From Planctomycetota bacterium (GTDB taxonomy: Bacteria > Planctomycetota > UBA1135), in contig JASMMA010000004.1 of assembly GCA_030748415.1 (NCBI GenBank), forward strand, positions 86,501 to 150,500: a stretch of 64,000 nt of DNA. The letters are read 5' to 3'. The translations under genes and the position numbers were made by a program. Under the pieces are notes generated by a model that was not told the DNA's origin, ran no database searches, and worked only from the letters and a program-made list of their open reading frames with translations. The stretch's first letter is position 1. Each line of letters opens with the position of its first letter. This document shows, one piece after another, positions 43,323 through 51,582 of the stretch.

Positions 43323-44314
43323 TGCCTACCTACCTTTCTGGAATTCAGCCTAGTGGCCTTCAGCACATTGGGAATTACTTTGGAGCGATTCGCCAGCACA
43401 TTTCATTGCAAGAAGAAGCTGGCGAACACTATTACTTCATTGCAGACTTTCACGCTTTAACTAGCGTGCGAGATGCAGAAGAATTGCGCACTTACACACG
43501 CGAAACTGCGGTCGCCTACCTTGCCCTTGGTTTGGACCCTGAAAAGGCAGTTTTGTGGCGCCAATCGGATGTACCCGAAGTGCATGAAATCGCTTGGTTA
43601 CTGGCAACACAAACGGGTATGGGATTGTTGGAGCGGGCCCATTCATATAAAGATAAAATTGCTCAAGGGGTCAAGCCCAGTGTAGGTTTGTTCACTTACC
43701 CGATTTTGATGGCGGCTGATATTTTGGCTTATGACTCTACTCATGTTCCAGTGGGGAAAGATCAAGTTCAACATTTGGAAATGACTCAAGACATGGCGGG
43801 TTATTTCAACAATCACTACGGTGAGGTTTTTGTGCGACCGGAGTGTTTGTTGGCCTCGACTGAGCAAGCGCAGAAAGTGGTTGGCTTGGATGGGCAGAAA
43901 ATGTCCAAGTCTTATGGGAACACGATTTGGATTTTTGAAGAGGGCAAAAAACTAAAGAAAATCATCAATAAAATTGTGACGGATTCTCGCCCACCTGAGG
44001 AACCCAAAAACCCGGACGAGCTTTTCTTGTTCGACATCATGTCCCTTTTTATGGAAGAAAGCGAGGTGAACGAATGGAAAGAAAAGGTGAGCTCTGGTGG
44101 CGAAGGAGCTCCGGGCTACGGCCATTTGAAGGGCGCAATCTTTGAGGCCATGGAGGCCTATTTCGCTCCAGCTCGTGAGCGCAGGAAAGAGCTACTTGCC
44201 GACCCCTCCGAGGTGGACCGTATTCTCGCTGAGGGTGCTGAAAAAGCTGGCACTCGCGCCCGCGAGGTCCGCAACCGCGCCTTTGCGGCTTGCGGCCTTA
44301 TTGCTCGGAGTTAA
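43322..44314 (+). CDS. trpS: Tryptophanyl-tRNA synthetase
   Basis: A 330-residue class I synthetase that charges tRNA-Trp with tryptophan. The HIGH-like motif is HIGN in SGLQHIGNYFGAI near residue 13. The KMSKS loop is intact in DGQKMSKSYGNTI near 192, and the Trp-binding GKDQVQHLEMTQD is present near 143. The frame extends to a TTG at 43316, but ATG 43322 overlaps the pgi stop by one base and is the natural start. It is coupled to pgi, an unusual pairing of central metabolism with translation. A perfect palindrome, part of a 30-bp repeat, follows the stop. Confidence 0.97.
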   Translation: MPTYLSGIQPSGLQHIGNYFGAIRQHISLQEEAGEHYYFIADFHALTSVRDAEELRTYTRETAVAYLALGLDPEKAVLWRQSDVPEVHEIAWLLATQTGMGLLERAHSYKDKIAQGVKPSVGLFTYPILMAADILAYDSTHVPVGKDQVQHLEMTQDMAGYFNNHYGEVFVRPECLLASTEQAQKVVGLDGQKMSKSYGNTIWIFEEGKKLKKIINKIVTDSRPPEEPKNPDELFLFDIMSLFMEESEVNEWKEKVSSGGEGAPGYGHLKGAIFEAMEAYFAPARERRKELLADPSEVDRILAEGAEKAGTRAREVRNRAFAACGLIARS

Positions 44315-44332
44315 ATCGTTGCAAATGCAACG
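44303..44332 (+). repeat. 30-bp direct repeat at the 3' end of trpS, with perfect palindrome
   Basis: Second copy of the repeat at 41876-41905 (26 of 30 identical). It begins in the last codons of trpS and contains a perfect palindrome at 44317-44332: CGTTGCA, two A residues, TGCAACG. It lies between the convergent trpS and PpiC-type genes, 31 bases apart, so it could serve as a bidirectional transcription end, though no clear T-run follows. Confidence 0.75.
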
Positions 44333-44345
44333 GGCTTTCTGAAGG

Positions 44346-45668
44346 TCAATAGGTGACATCCGAGAGCAGGGACTCTCGCAGTTCCTCATGCTTGCTTCGC
44401 CGGACGAGCTCACGAAAAACAACTTCGTCTGGGCGGGGGCGAATTTGGTGGACTAAAAGAATCGCCATCCCTTCCTTTGTGCGAAAGGGGTCGGAAATGT
44501 TGTTGATGTCGGAATCGAAAGCAACTTTGCAAACAGCTTCATCGATTACCCCTGGTTCATTTCTGTGGAGCCAACCCAACATTCCGTCTCTTGTGCGCGT
44601 GGGTTCGTGTTCTGACAACTTACTAGCAAGCTTGCCAAAGTTATGAGGCCCCTCCATTTCCTTGCGATAGGCTAACAGTTCATTGCGAGCATCGTTGAAA
44701 TCCAAGTCGAGTGGATCTGACTTCTCATTTTTTGCATGCAAGAACAGCCACGATACTTGTCGGCTTTCTCCAAACTTGGCATTGTGAGCGGCGCGCACTT
44801 CTGGGCTTAAAGAATCAAACCAAGCATCGTTCCAACGTTCACGCGCGAGGAGCCGCAAGAAGCCGACAGCCCGCAATTCAGCTCCATGCTTGACAGCTTC
44901 CAGGCTTGAGCCCTGAGAGGAGAGTAGTTTTTCATAGGTCATGCCACCAAAGGCAGGATTCTGGGAAACTCTATTTCGCCGCCATTCAATTTCTGCTTGG
45001 AGGATTTCGGGAGTCAATATCGTTCCGGTTTCTTTTGCCCAGGCTTCTAGTTTGTCCTGGATGATGAGCTGCTCTAAGTATTCTTGAATGCGGTTCGAAG
45101 AGAGAGCGGAGTGGATAGAAGCCCCAAGCTCTTCCAAGGAAATTTCCCAGTTTCCTTCAGAGAGAGCCCAGCCCGGAGGAGATTTCAGTGATGCTGCAAT
45201 CAGCTCTCCAACTTTGGACTCAGTCCATTCCTTTTGTTGTTCGACGGTTGGAGTCGTAGTTAAACTCAAGTCTTGTCGCACTAACTCTTCATGCAAAAGA
45301 GAATCGCGAATGAGCTTTTGAAAATGTTCCCTGGACATGCCGCGCTGGGCGATGGCAGCGTACAAATCAATGCCCGCGCTCTCGGATTGTTGTTCTGCTA
45401 AATGAATCCGTTCAGAAACAGCGGATTCGGGAATGGCCAAGCCACGCGCACTCGCTTCGCGTTCTACGAGCTGAATCTGAAGGAGGTGGCGAAGGGCCTC
45501 TTGGCCCACCGGTTTGCGGTGAAAAGTGTGACCCAAGAACCTCTCTAGTCGAAGAGCGCTAATGGAGCCGCCATCCCATTGCGCAACAATGCCTTCTGGC
45601 AATTTTGCGCTTGGCTCAGACGCGCTTTGAAGCGGGAAAGAGAGAAGGAGGGGGAGCAGTGCAAACAT
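44346..45668 (-). CDS. Exported PpiC/SurA-type peptidyl-prolyl isomerase
   Basis: A 440-residue protein with a signal peptide (MFALLPLLLSFPLQSASE, about 18 residues). An N-terminal helical chaperone region contains REASARGLAIPESAVSERI near 70 and RGMSREHFQKLIRDSLLHEELV near 109, as in SurA and PrsA. The parvulin domain is at about 305-425 with RQVSWLFLHA, PHNFGKLASKLSEHEPTRTRDGMLGWL, PGVIDEAVCKVAF and EGMAILLVHQI. It would help fold exported or outer-membrane proteins in the periplasm, consistent with the many secreted and barrel proteins nearby. It lies downstream of the Clp ATPase but beyond a terminator. Confidence 0.87.
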   Translation of the reverse strand: MFALLPLLLSFPLQSASEPSAKLPEGIVAQWDGGSISALRLERFLGHTFHRKPVGQEALRHLLQIQLVEREASARGLAIPESAVSERIHLAEQQSESAGIDLYAAIAQRGMSREHFQKLIRDSLLHEELVRQDLSLTTTPTVEQQKEWTESKVGELIAASLKSPPGWALSEGNWEISLEELGASIHSALSSNRIQEYLEQLIIQDKLEAWAKETGTILTPEILQAEIEWRRNRVSQNPAFGGMTYEKLLSSQGSSLEAVKHGAELRAVGFLRLLARERWNDAWFDSLSPEVRAAHNAKFGESRQVSWLFLHAKNEKSDPLDLDFNDARNELLAYRKEMEGPHNFGKLASKLSEHEPTRTRDGMLGWLHRNEPGVIDEAVCKVAFDSDINNISDPFRTKEGMAILLVHQIRPRPDEVVFRELVRRSKHEELRESLLSDVTY

Positions 45669-45882
45669 TTCGCAACAGGATAAGCCCCCTCTTGGTTTGG
45701 GTTTCAGGAAAGGAGGACTGGGTTTGTTTTCAGAACCTGGAGAGACCCATTTGATTAGGTGCGGTTTCTTGCCTTCGGAAGTTCAGACCCCTGCTAAGAA
45801 GCGATTTGTGATTTCGTAATGGGAAAACAAAAAACAGGGGCCAACCTGAAAGAAAGCCCCTGCGAACCTAGGAGAAAGTGGT
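45669..45882. other. Intergenic region upstream of the PpiC gene
   Basis: This 214-base gap separates the Clp ATPase gene from the downstream PpiC-type gene on the minus strand. Its right end holds the hairpin terminator at 45825-45862. The remainder must hold the PpiC promoter, but no convincing -35/-10 pair was seen, and no short gene or RNA was recognised. Confidence 0.4.
45825..45862 (-). terminator. Rho-independent terminator for the Clp ATPase gene
   Basis: Read on the minus strand, the stem CAGGGGC and GCCCCTG (45856-45862 and 45835-45841) closes a 14-base loop and is followed by a run of six T, then GTTTT. It begins 21 bases after the Clp ATPase stop, as expected for a factor-independent terminator. 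Confidence 0.85.
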
Positions 45883-47286
45883 TCAAGCCGACTTGCGGCG
45901 TCGGCGGGAGGTTGCTTTTTTGACAAAGCGAACACCGTTCTTTGTCCAGCGCGCACTTAGGTGGGCGCCGCGACTGTGTTGACCATCTAGGATTTCGTTG
46001 GTGAGTGGATCTTCCACCAAGCGGCTAACAGTTCTGCGAACTTCACGAGCTCCGTACTCTTCGCTGTAACCTTCACTCGCGAGGATAGAAGGGAGTTTCG
46101 CTGACCATTCCAGCTGTACTCCAGCGTTGCAAAGTCGGGAAGAGACTTCTTCCAACTTCATTTCCGCGATTCGCGCGGCCGCCTTCCTGCTCAAAGCGCC
46201 GAAAACTTGTACCCCGTCAAGGCGGTTCAAAAGTTCTGGCTTGAAGTAGCGGCGCATGGCGGCTTGAGTGAGTTGGACGAAATCTTGTTCCTCGAGGCAC
46301 CCTTCGCGTCCGAATCCCAATCGAGAGGAAGCTTCCGCGTAGTCAGCAGTGCCAACATTTGAAGTCATGAGCACAACAGCGTTCCGGAAACTAACGGTGT
46401 TCCCTTTAGAGTCAGTCAAGCGACCGTCATCCAGGATTTGCAACAACATGTTGTGGAGTTTTTCGTGCCCCTTTTCAACTTCATCGAAAAGAACAACAGC
46501 GTTCGGGTTTTCGATGAGAGCTTCAGTCAAGGTCCCGCCTTCATTGTGACCCACATACCCGGGAGGGGCTCCAATGAGCTTTGCAGTTTCGTGGGGGAGT
46601 GCGAACTCCGAACAATCAAGCCGCACGAGGGACTTATCATCCCATAAATTGCGTGCAAGTGATTTTGCCAACTCGGTTTTCCCGGTCCCAGTTCGACCAA
46701 CCATTAAGAAGGACCCGATGGGACGAGTTGGATCATTCAATCCAACTGATGCTTTGCGAACTGCGCGACAGATTGCGCGGACATGATCGTCCTGGCCAAC
46801 AACCTCACTAAGAATCTTGGCTTCCAAGTTTTCTGCACGGTCGCGGAGTTCTTCCAGCGACTGTTCTTTTTGGGCTTCGACTTCGGCCTCTGCTTCCGCA
46901 GGAAGGGCAACAGTGTGAATTTCCAAACGAGGATTGACATCCACACAGATTTGATAAAGCAAATCTTCTGCAGCTGCGGCATCATCAGGATAAATTTCCT
47001 GAACGCGAGGAAGAACGGTTTCGTTCAGACCAACCACGCAGGCATCCACAATGAGATGGCGATATTCACGACGATCTGGAGGGTCGTCTCCGCCGCCGCG
47101 TGGAATGCGAACAGCTTCTTCGTCCGAGAGGATTCGAACGCGAATGAAACCATCGATGAGGTCGAAGTATTTGTAAACTAGGCCGCTTTCGTTGAGCACT
47201 TGATTCTTTCTCCTGCCCGAGGGGTTCGTCGGGCTATTTCTCTGTCGGCCGGTTCCCTTGGGAACCTTTAGGATGTTCCGCCCCAT
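45883..47286 (-). CDS. Single-ring Clp/HSP100-type AAA+ ATPase with unusual N-terminal domain
   Basis: About 467 residues from ATG 47286, which has a GGAGG ribosome-binding site eight bases upstream. One AAA+ module of the ClpA/ClpB D2 type spans about 155-440: Walker A GRTGTGKT at 197-204, pore loop GYVG near 243, Walker B VVLFDEVEK near 264, and arginine-finger region LLNRLD. An LGF in SRLGFGREG lies where ClpA and ClpC carry the ClpP-docking tripeptide, so a peptidase partner is possible. The first 150 residues are not a known Clp N-domain and lack a first AAA ring, and the tail is basic (SRRRRKSA). Divergent from a Ser/Thr kinase, with overlapping start codons. Confidence 0.85.
   Translation of the reverse strand: MGRNILKVPKGTGRQRNSPTNPSGRRKNQVLNESGLVYKYFDLIDGFIRVRILSDEEAVRIPRGGGDDPPDRREYRHLIVDACVVGLNETVLPRVQEIYPDDAAAAEDLLYQICVDVNPRLEIHTVALPAEAEAEVEAQKEQSLEELRDRAENLEAKILSEVVGQDDHVRAICRAVRKASVGLNDPTRPIGSFLMVGRTGTGKTELAKSLARNLWDDKSLVRLDCSEFALPHETAKLIGAPPGYVGHNEGGTLTEALIENPNAVVLFDEVEKGHEKLHNMLLQILDDGRLTDSKGNTVSFRNAVVLMTSNVGTADYAEASSRLGFGREGCLEEQDFVQLTQAAMRRYFKPELLNRLDGVQVFGALSRKAAARIAEMKLEEVSSRLCNAGVQLEWSAKLPSILASEGYSEEYGAREVRRTVSRLVEDPLTNEILDGQHSRGAHLSARWTKNGVRFVKKATSRRRRKSA
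47251..47266. promoter_or_regulatory. Perfect 7-bp-arm palindrome between divergent genes
   Basis: GGTTCCC and GGGAACC flank two T residues. The site lies just upstream of the kinase start at 47285 and within the N-terminal codons of the Clp ATPase. Its position fits an operator for the kinase promoter, but no regulator is known; chance cannot be excluded. Confidence 0.4.
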
Positions 47287-48289
47287 GACCGAATCCTCCG
47301 CCACCCAAGAAGACCAACAGTTCCTAGCTCTGCTGGTTCATCGCGGTTTTTTCGCTAAAGCCGACGCCGTGCGGGTTCTGCAAAGTGCTTCGGCTAAAGG
47401 GTTTACGGCTGCCCTAATGGCGGCCACCGGCTGGGATTCTAAGAAGCTAAACTACCTTCGGATGACCAAGGGCTTGCTGGAGCCAGTCATCCCCGGTTTT
47501 GATGATGCCGAGCGCATTGGCACCGGTGGAACCGCGGACGTTTTTAAAGCACGGAGAAAGAAAGACTTCGCCACAGTCGCCCTCAAGGTCCTTTTGCCAC
47601 GCCTCGCCCTTGACCCTCCATCGGTGAAACGCTTTCTGGAGGAGGGCAAGCTTCTTCAAACTCTTCAACATCCTTCAATCGTGTCGGGCCATCGGGTGTT
47701 CAAGTTTATGGATACCTATGTTTTGGAAATGGATTTCATTCCGGGAAAGACTCTGGAAGAAATCTTGGATGAAGGCGATCCAATTGAAGAGGAAACAGCC
47801 TTATCGGTAGTTCTTCAAGCGGCTCGCGCCCTGGAATACTTGCGTACTCAAGAAATTGTGCATCGTGACATGAAACCGGGAAACCTCATGTTGAAACCAG
47901 ATGGAACCATCATTTTGATTGACCTTGGTTTTGCGGGCGCGGGAATGGAGGGCCGCGTTTCGGAAGATTCCACTTTGGGAACACCCTCCTACCTTGCGCC
48001 CGAGCAGGCGCTCGGAGATGAAAGCCTTGATGCGCGCGCCGACATCTACTCTTTAGGTGTTACTCTTTACCATCTGGTCATGGGAAGCCTGCCCTTTACC
48101 GGCGAGAGCGAGGGCGAGGTCATGCGCAAGCAGATTCTCGAAGGCTTAAAGGGATCCGCAATGAAAGGCCGCGATATTTCTCCGCGGATGCACTATGTCA
48201 TTGAAAAAATGATGGCAAAGGACCGAGAAATTCGATACGCGTCGCCTGCAGAACTCGTTGAAGATTTAGAATCGTTTGGCCCAGCTTAG
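47285..48289 (+). CDS. Soluble Hanks-type Ser/Thr protein kinase
   Basis: About 334 residues from ATG 47285 (MTESSATQED). ATG 47273 and TTG 47258 are alternatives, and all overlap the divergent Clp gene. The first 70 residues are helical and unlike a kinase. The kinase domain has the glycine loop GTGGTADV near 79-86, Lys101 in VALKVL, the catalytic HRDMKPGN with Asp195, and a DLG in place of DFG near 213-215, a tolerated variant in active kinases. No membrane helix or PASTA or HEAT module is present, so it is cytoplasmic. Its stop shares the TTAG with the convergent barrel-protein gene. Possible targets include FHA-domain partners. Confidence 0.9.
   Translation: MTESSATQEDQQFLALLVHRGFFAKADAVRVLQSASAKGFTAALMAATGWDSKKLNYLRMTKGLLEPVIPGFDDAERIGTGGTADVFKARRKKDFATVALKVLLPRLALDPPSVKRFLEEGKLLQTLQHPSIVSGHRVFKFMDTYVLEMDFIPGKTLEEILDEGDPIEEETALSVVLQAARALEYLRTQEIVHRDMKPGNLMLKPDGTIILIDLGFAGAGMEGRVSEDSTLGTPSYLAPEQALGDESLDARADIYSLGVTLYHLVMGSLPFTGESEGEVMRKQILEGLKGSAMKGRDISPRMHYVIEKMMAKDREIRYASPAELVEDLESFGPA
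47295..47299 (-). promoter_or_regulatory. Ribosome-binding site that sets the Clp ATPase start
   Basis: A perfect GGAGG on the minus strand lies eight bases before ATG 47286. It supports that start over a GTG at 47304, which would begin upstream of the site. The site lies inside the coding region of the opposite-strand kinase gene. Confidence 0.75.
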
Positions 48290-49470
48290 GGCTGATAACC
48301 AAAGCCAAAATTGAGCCAAAGCCAGCTCTGAGAATCCGAACCAGGTAGGGCAGGCCCAGGATTAAAATGGCTCAAACCCAATAGAAGTTTGGTTTTGGTT
48401 TTGGTTTCGAAAGTGTGATGGAAAACCAGATCCATCTCGGTACCGATGTACTTTTCGGTTTCATCTTGGGGAAGGGGCTCGTGTGGATTTTCTGCGCCCG
48501 GCAATAGTGAAGCGGGGCCCGATGCGGCTTTGTTCAGGAAATGAACTCCTGCGCTCCAAAATCCGGAATCGGAAGCGCGGGTCCTGAGGCGCAAACTCAA
48601 ATCTAAGAGGTTCGACCAATTAACAATTCCAGAATGGCCCAAGTCATAGAACCAAGAGTTGTAAAGCGGTTGAAAGCCTGAGCCGCCACTAGATGGACCC
48701 GCAGCGTAGTCCAAGCCGAGCCCCAACCAAGTCACGTATCCGAGTTTCCACTCCGACAGAGCAGCAAGAGCCAAACCGCCGCTGGAACCGGTGGTCATGT
48801 CCCCCGTTTGGAAAGCAGTCTCAAGGTTCCAATTCCACTCACCAGAAGCGCTGGGGGGCGAGCTCTGAAGGAGAATGCCAACAGTAGTGTCCGAAAGGTC
48901 AAGATTGCCTTGTGTGCGGAATAACCCATAAATATCCACCGGCATGTCCTGAAAATAACCTGTAGCGTAAACCCCACCAAGGCCGTCGTCGGCATGTTCC
49001 CACCCCTTATTTGGGGCGGGCTCAAACTGAAAAAAATCTGCCTTCCAACTCCCAACGGGGATTTGAAGCAAAGCCCCTCTCCAAGCAAGGCCATTAATCG
49101 AAAAATACCTCCGAGAGAGCATCCTTTCCTTCCCCCGGCTGAATTCCATTTGACCCAATCGAAGAGAGGACCCTTTAAGGGAATCCAGGTGAAAATCCAA
49201 GTAAGCTTGATGAAACTGGTCATCGGTATCTTCGCCAGAATCCAAATGTTCCCCCTCCAATGTCACCGAAAGAAAGGAAGTTGGGTGAATGTCCGTGGCC
49301 ATTCTGAACCGGGCGGTTCCACGGTTTAAAGTGCTTGAGCCGTCTAAGGGCCAGGGGCTTCGAGTATCCATGGCGTACCGGCCATTAAACTTCCAATTAA
49401 AAAGAGGAGGTGCATCAGGCTCGCTCTGAAGGAAAAGCGGCGCGGCAAGGAGGAGGAGAGGGGAAAACAT
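48286..49470 (-). CDS. Outer-membrane beta-barrel protein, alginate-export/porin-like
   Basis: A 394-residue exported protein with a signal peptide (MFSPLLLLAAPLFLQSE). The remainder shows alternating amphipathic strands and aromatic-rich turns typical of a barrel: FNWKFNGRYAMDTRSPW, SSLRLGQMEFSRGKERML, WKADFFQFEP and a final SWLWLNFGFGYQP with a C-terminal aromatic strand. The RGKERMLSRRYFSING portion resembles alginate-export-type porins, which pass polysaccharides outward, but that is a weak family call. It is divergent from the small cysteine-rich gene at 49530 and shares four bases at its stop with the kinase. Confidence 0.7.
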   Translation of the reverse strand: MFSPLLLLAAPLFLQSEPDAPPLFNWKFNGRYAMDTRSPWPLDGSSTLNRGTARFRMATDIHPTSFLSVTLEGEHLDSGEDTDDQFHQAYLDFHLDSLKGSSLRLGQMEFSRGKERMLSRRYFSINGLAWRGALLQIPVGSWKADFFQFEPAPNKGWEHADDGLGGVYATGYFQDMPVDIYGLFRTQGNLDLSDTTVGILLQSSPPSASGEWNWNLETAFQTGDMTTGSSGGLALAALSEWKLGYVTWLGLGLDYAAGPSSGGSGFQPLYNSWFYDLGHSGIVNWSNLLDLSLRLRTRASDSGFWSAGVHFLNKAASGPASLLPGAENPHEPLPQDETEKYIGTEMDLVFHHTFETKTKTKLLLGLSHFNPGPALPGSDSQSWLWLNFGFGYQP

Positions 49471-49529
49471 GAAACTCTAGAAATCTAATCCTACAAGAAA
49501 TCGCCACTTTCGTTAGGCTAAAGGTAGCT

Positions 49530-49694
49530 TTGCCAGAAACCCCACAACCTTTTGAATTCAAGTGCCAACAATCCGGAAATTGTTGTCGCCCGGAGCAGTG
49601 CAGTACCTTTCCGTATGGGGACTCCATTTTGAATGAGCCGCTAGGTCTTCAGCGTGCAGCCCAATCCTGTCCAGGCATTAAGATTAAATGTTGA
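49530..49694 (+). CDS. Small cysteine-cluster protein (YkgJ/UPF0153-like), TTG start
   Basis: A 54-residue frame beginning TTG 49530, with an AAAGG ribosome-binding-like sequence five bases upstream. The protein has a FKCQQSGNCCR motif near residues 11-21, then QC, SCP and a C-terminal KC. The CxxxxxxCCR pattern resembles the metal- or Fe-S-binding YkgJ/UPF0153 family, although the second Cys of that motif is Ser here. Six cysteines in 54 residues are unlikely by chance. Its end overlaps the next gene by seven bases, suggesting coupling to the TPR/gluzincin protein. No upstream ATG exists in the frame. Moderately supported; it could be chance. Confidence 0.55.
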   Translation: MPETPQPFEFKCQQSGNCCRPEQCSTFPYGDSILNEPLGLQRAAQSCPGIKIKC

Positions 49695-50899
49695 CGAGTC
49701 TTCTTCTTATCGGCTTGTTGCAAGACCCTTTGCCGGAAAAGCCAAGCCCACCCAAAACTGGAGCCGAGTGGAATCAGGCTGGCGTATCGGCACTTGAGAA
49801 AGGTCAACTTCGTTATTCCCTCCAGTGCTTCGAGGAAGCAAAGGCCCTTCTTCCAAAAGACGAAACGGTTTCGGTGAACTTGTCCCGAGCTCTTGGGCAA
49901 CTCGCCCTTGTTGACTACCGAGAGAACCGATTGCCAGAAGCTCTGATCGGCTTCCAAGCCGCCACCCAAGCTCATCGCGACAACGGCACCCCCGAGCTTT
50001 TAGCAGCGCGTTGTCTATTGCGACTAGGCAGGCGTGAAGAGGCTCTGGAACAGGCACTTCTTTTGCACCAAGATTTTCCTAAAAAAGAACAGCCACCTCT
50101 TTTGGCGGCTGACATTTATGCTCTTCGAATGCAGCTTGATTTGGGAGTCCAACTCCTGAAGAAAATTGAAGAGCCAACGAAAAAGATATTGGACCGCATG
50201 AAGCAGCTTCAAGAAGAACAACTCGCATGGAAATCCTATTTGCGAGATTACTCTTTGCATTTCGAAGTTTTGTATAACCCGAACCAACAAGCTATTGTTG
50301 GTGCAATCCCTTTAATTATTCAGGATTTAGAAAACGCATGCACCGATGTGTCGAGTCATTTCGGATTGTTGCCTACGGAAAATCTTGTAGTCCTTGTTTT
50401 GGATAAGGATAGATACAAAGAACAAGCACCTGAATGGTCGGCAGGCTTATACGACGGTCGGATTCGCTTATCAGTTGGAGATTACCAAAAAGAAAAGAAG
50501 AACCTTAGAACGACCATTCGTCATGAGTACGCCCACGCAGTCCTTCACAATCTTGGCGCCCAGCTTCCATCGTGGTTCCAAGAGGGAATTGCACAGTCCG
50601 TGGAGAACCGTTCCCTTGAAGTCGCCACCCGTAGAACTCGGCAAAGTTTGGAGGCAGGGATTCGATTAGCAAATCTTCAAGGGGATTGGACATCCTGGGA
50701 AGGTGCCAGCAGAGTTCGCGCCGCCTATTCCTACTCCTTGTGTTTTGTTCAGTGGATTGAAACAAAATTCGGCGCCCATGCTTGGCCTTTGCTCTTTGAT
50801 GCGATTCGCCAGCGCGGCCTAGAGAAAGCTACCGAATCTGTCCTCGGTTACTCGGTCGATGAATTAGACGAACAGTTTTCTGCGAGTTTTAGTCAATAG
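49688..50899 (+). CDS. TPR protein with a gluzincin (peptidase MA-like) domain
   Basis: A 403-residue protein with a hydrophobic N-terminus (MLTSLLLIGLLQDPLP) that may export it. Residues about 25-145 form TPR-like repeats (NQAGVSALEKGQLRYSLQCFEEAKALLP). A zinc metalloprotease site follows: H279-E-Y-A-H283 in RHEYAHAVLHNLG, then W-F-Q-E299-G-I-A, the gluzincin third ligand, as in the peptidase_MA_2 family. These proteins are usually predicted periplasmic proteases. The start ATG overlaps the end of the small cysteine-cluster frame by seven bases. Substrate unknown. Confidence 0.86.
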   Translation: MLTSLLLIGLLQDPLPEKPSPPKTGAEWNQAGVSALEKGQLRYSLQCFEEAKALLPKDETVSVNLSRALGQLALVDYRENRLPEALIGFQAATQAHRDNGTPELLAARCLLRLGRREEALEQALLLHQDFPKKEQPPLLAADIYALRMQLDLGVQLLKKIEEPTKKILDRMKQLQEEQLAWKSYLRDYSLHFEVLYNPNQQAIVGAIPLIIQDLENACTDVSSHFGLLPTENLVVLVLDKDRYKEQAPEWSAGLYDGRIRLSVGDYQKEKKNLRTTIRHEYAHAVLHNLGAQLPSWFQEGIAQSVENRSLEVATRRTRQSLEAGIRLANLQGDWTSWEGASRVRAAYSYSLCFVQWIETKFGAHAWPLLFDAIRQRGLEKATESVLGYSVDELDEQFSASFSQ

Positions 50900-50928
50900 G
50901 CTAAGGAGGATTCGTTGTGTAACCATGG

Positions 50929-51558
50929 GTGTGGAAAACCGTCACCTTTGGCATGCTTGTTTCTTCGGAGAACGATACCAACCTTTTGTCATTGGCCCTT
51001 GGGGCAAAAGTAGAACTAGAATCCTGTAATGACTTCTTGGGGATTGAAGGGACTGCGGGCCTTCTTCGGCGATGCCCAATAGAGCTTGGTTCCAAACTTA
51101 AGATCAACACAAAGTTGGCCACCCAACTTGCTGCGGCTTTGGAATTGGGGCGGCGAGCGGTTTTAACATCTTTTAATCCCAAAACTCGTTTTCGAGGGGG
51201 AGGGGATGTCCATCGATATCTTGCTCCCCGATTTGCAGGTCAGCGAAAGGAACAGTTTTACGCTCTGTACCTTGATGCCAAGGGGGGAGTTCTCCACGAG
51301 GAACGGCTAAGTGAAGGCACCTTAACCACATCCTTAGTTCACCCTCGGGAAGTCTTTGCACCAGCTGTCCTTCACCGAGCCGCAACCATTGTTGTTGCAC
51401 ACAATCATCCATCAGGTGATGCAGAGGTTTCCGCCGAAGATCGTTCAACAACAAGAAGGCTCCAAAGGGTCGGACGCCTATTGGGAATCGAAATCTTGGA
51501 CCATGTTGTATTGGGGGCAGGTTGCTACACCTCTTTTTTGGAAGAGGGCTGGCTCTAA
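50929..51558 (+). CDS. radC: RadC-family JAB/MPN-domain protein
   Basis: A 209-residue RadC-type protein. The N-terminal DTNLLSLALGAKVE resembles the RadC LLSLALG-type segment, and residues about 95-209 form the JAB1/MPN domain with VVAHNHPSGDAEVSAEDRSTTRRL holding the JAMM ligands (H-x-H-P-S-G then D). The biochemical role of RadC is unsettled. The start is GTG 50929; an in-frame ATG at 50953 would remove eight residues. A strong AAGGAGGA lies at 50903-50910, 18 bases from the GTG, rather far. It converges with the rsmE gene, the stops being 24 bases apart. Confidence 0.87.
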   Translation: MWKTVTFGMLVSSENDTNLLSLALGAKVELESCNDFLGIEGTAGLLRRCPIELGSKLKINTKLATQLAAALELGRRAVLTSFNPKTRFRGGGDVHRYLAPRFAGQRKEQFYALYLDAKGGVLHEERLSEGTLTTSLVHPREVFAPAVLHRAATIVVAHNHPSGDAEVSAEDRSTTRRLQRVGRLLGIEILDHVVLGAGCYTSFLEEGWL

Positions 51559-51582
51559 AGCCCTTTCCCTGATTCGGAAGAG

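Noticed and set aside
50925-51029. A 34-residue frame from ATG 50925 behind the AAGGAGGA site
   Set aside because: It overlaps the RadC frame, has no homology and ends quickly. The GTG-started RadC frame explains the region, though the ribosome-binding site is far from it.
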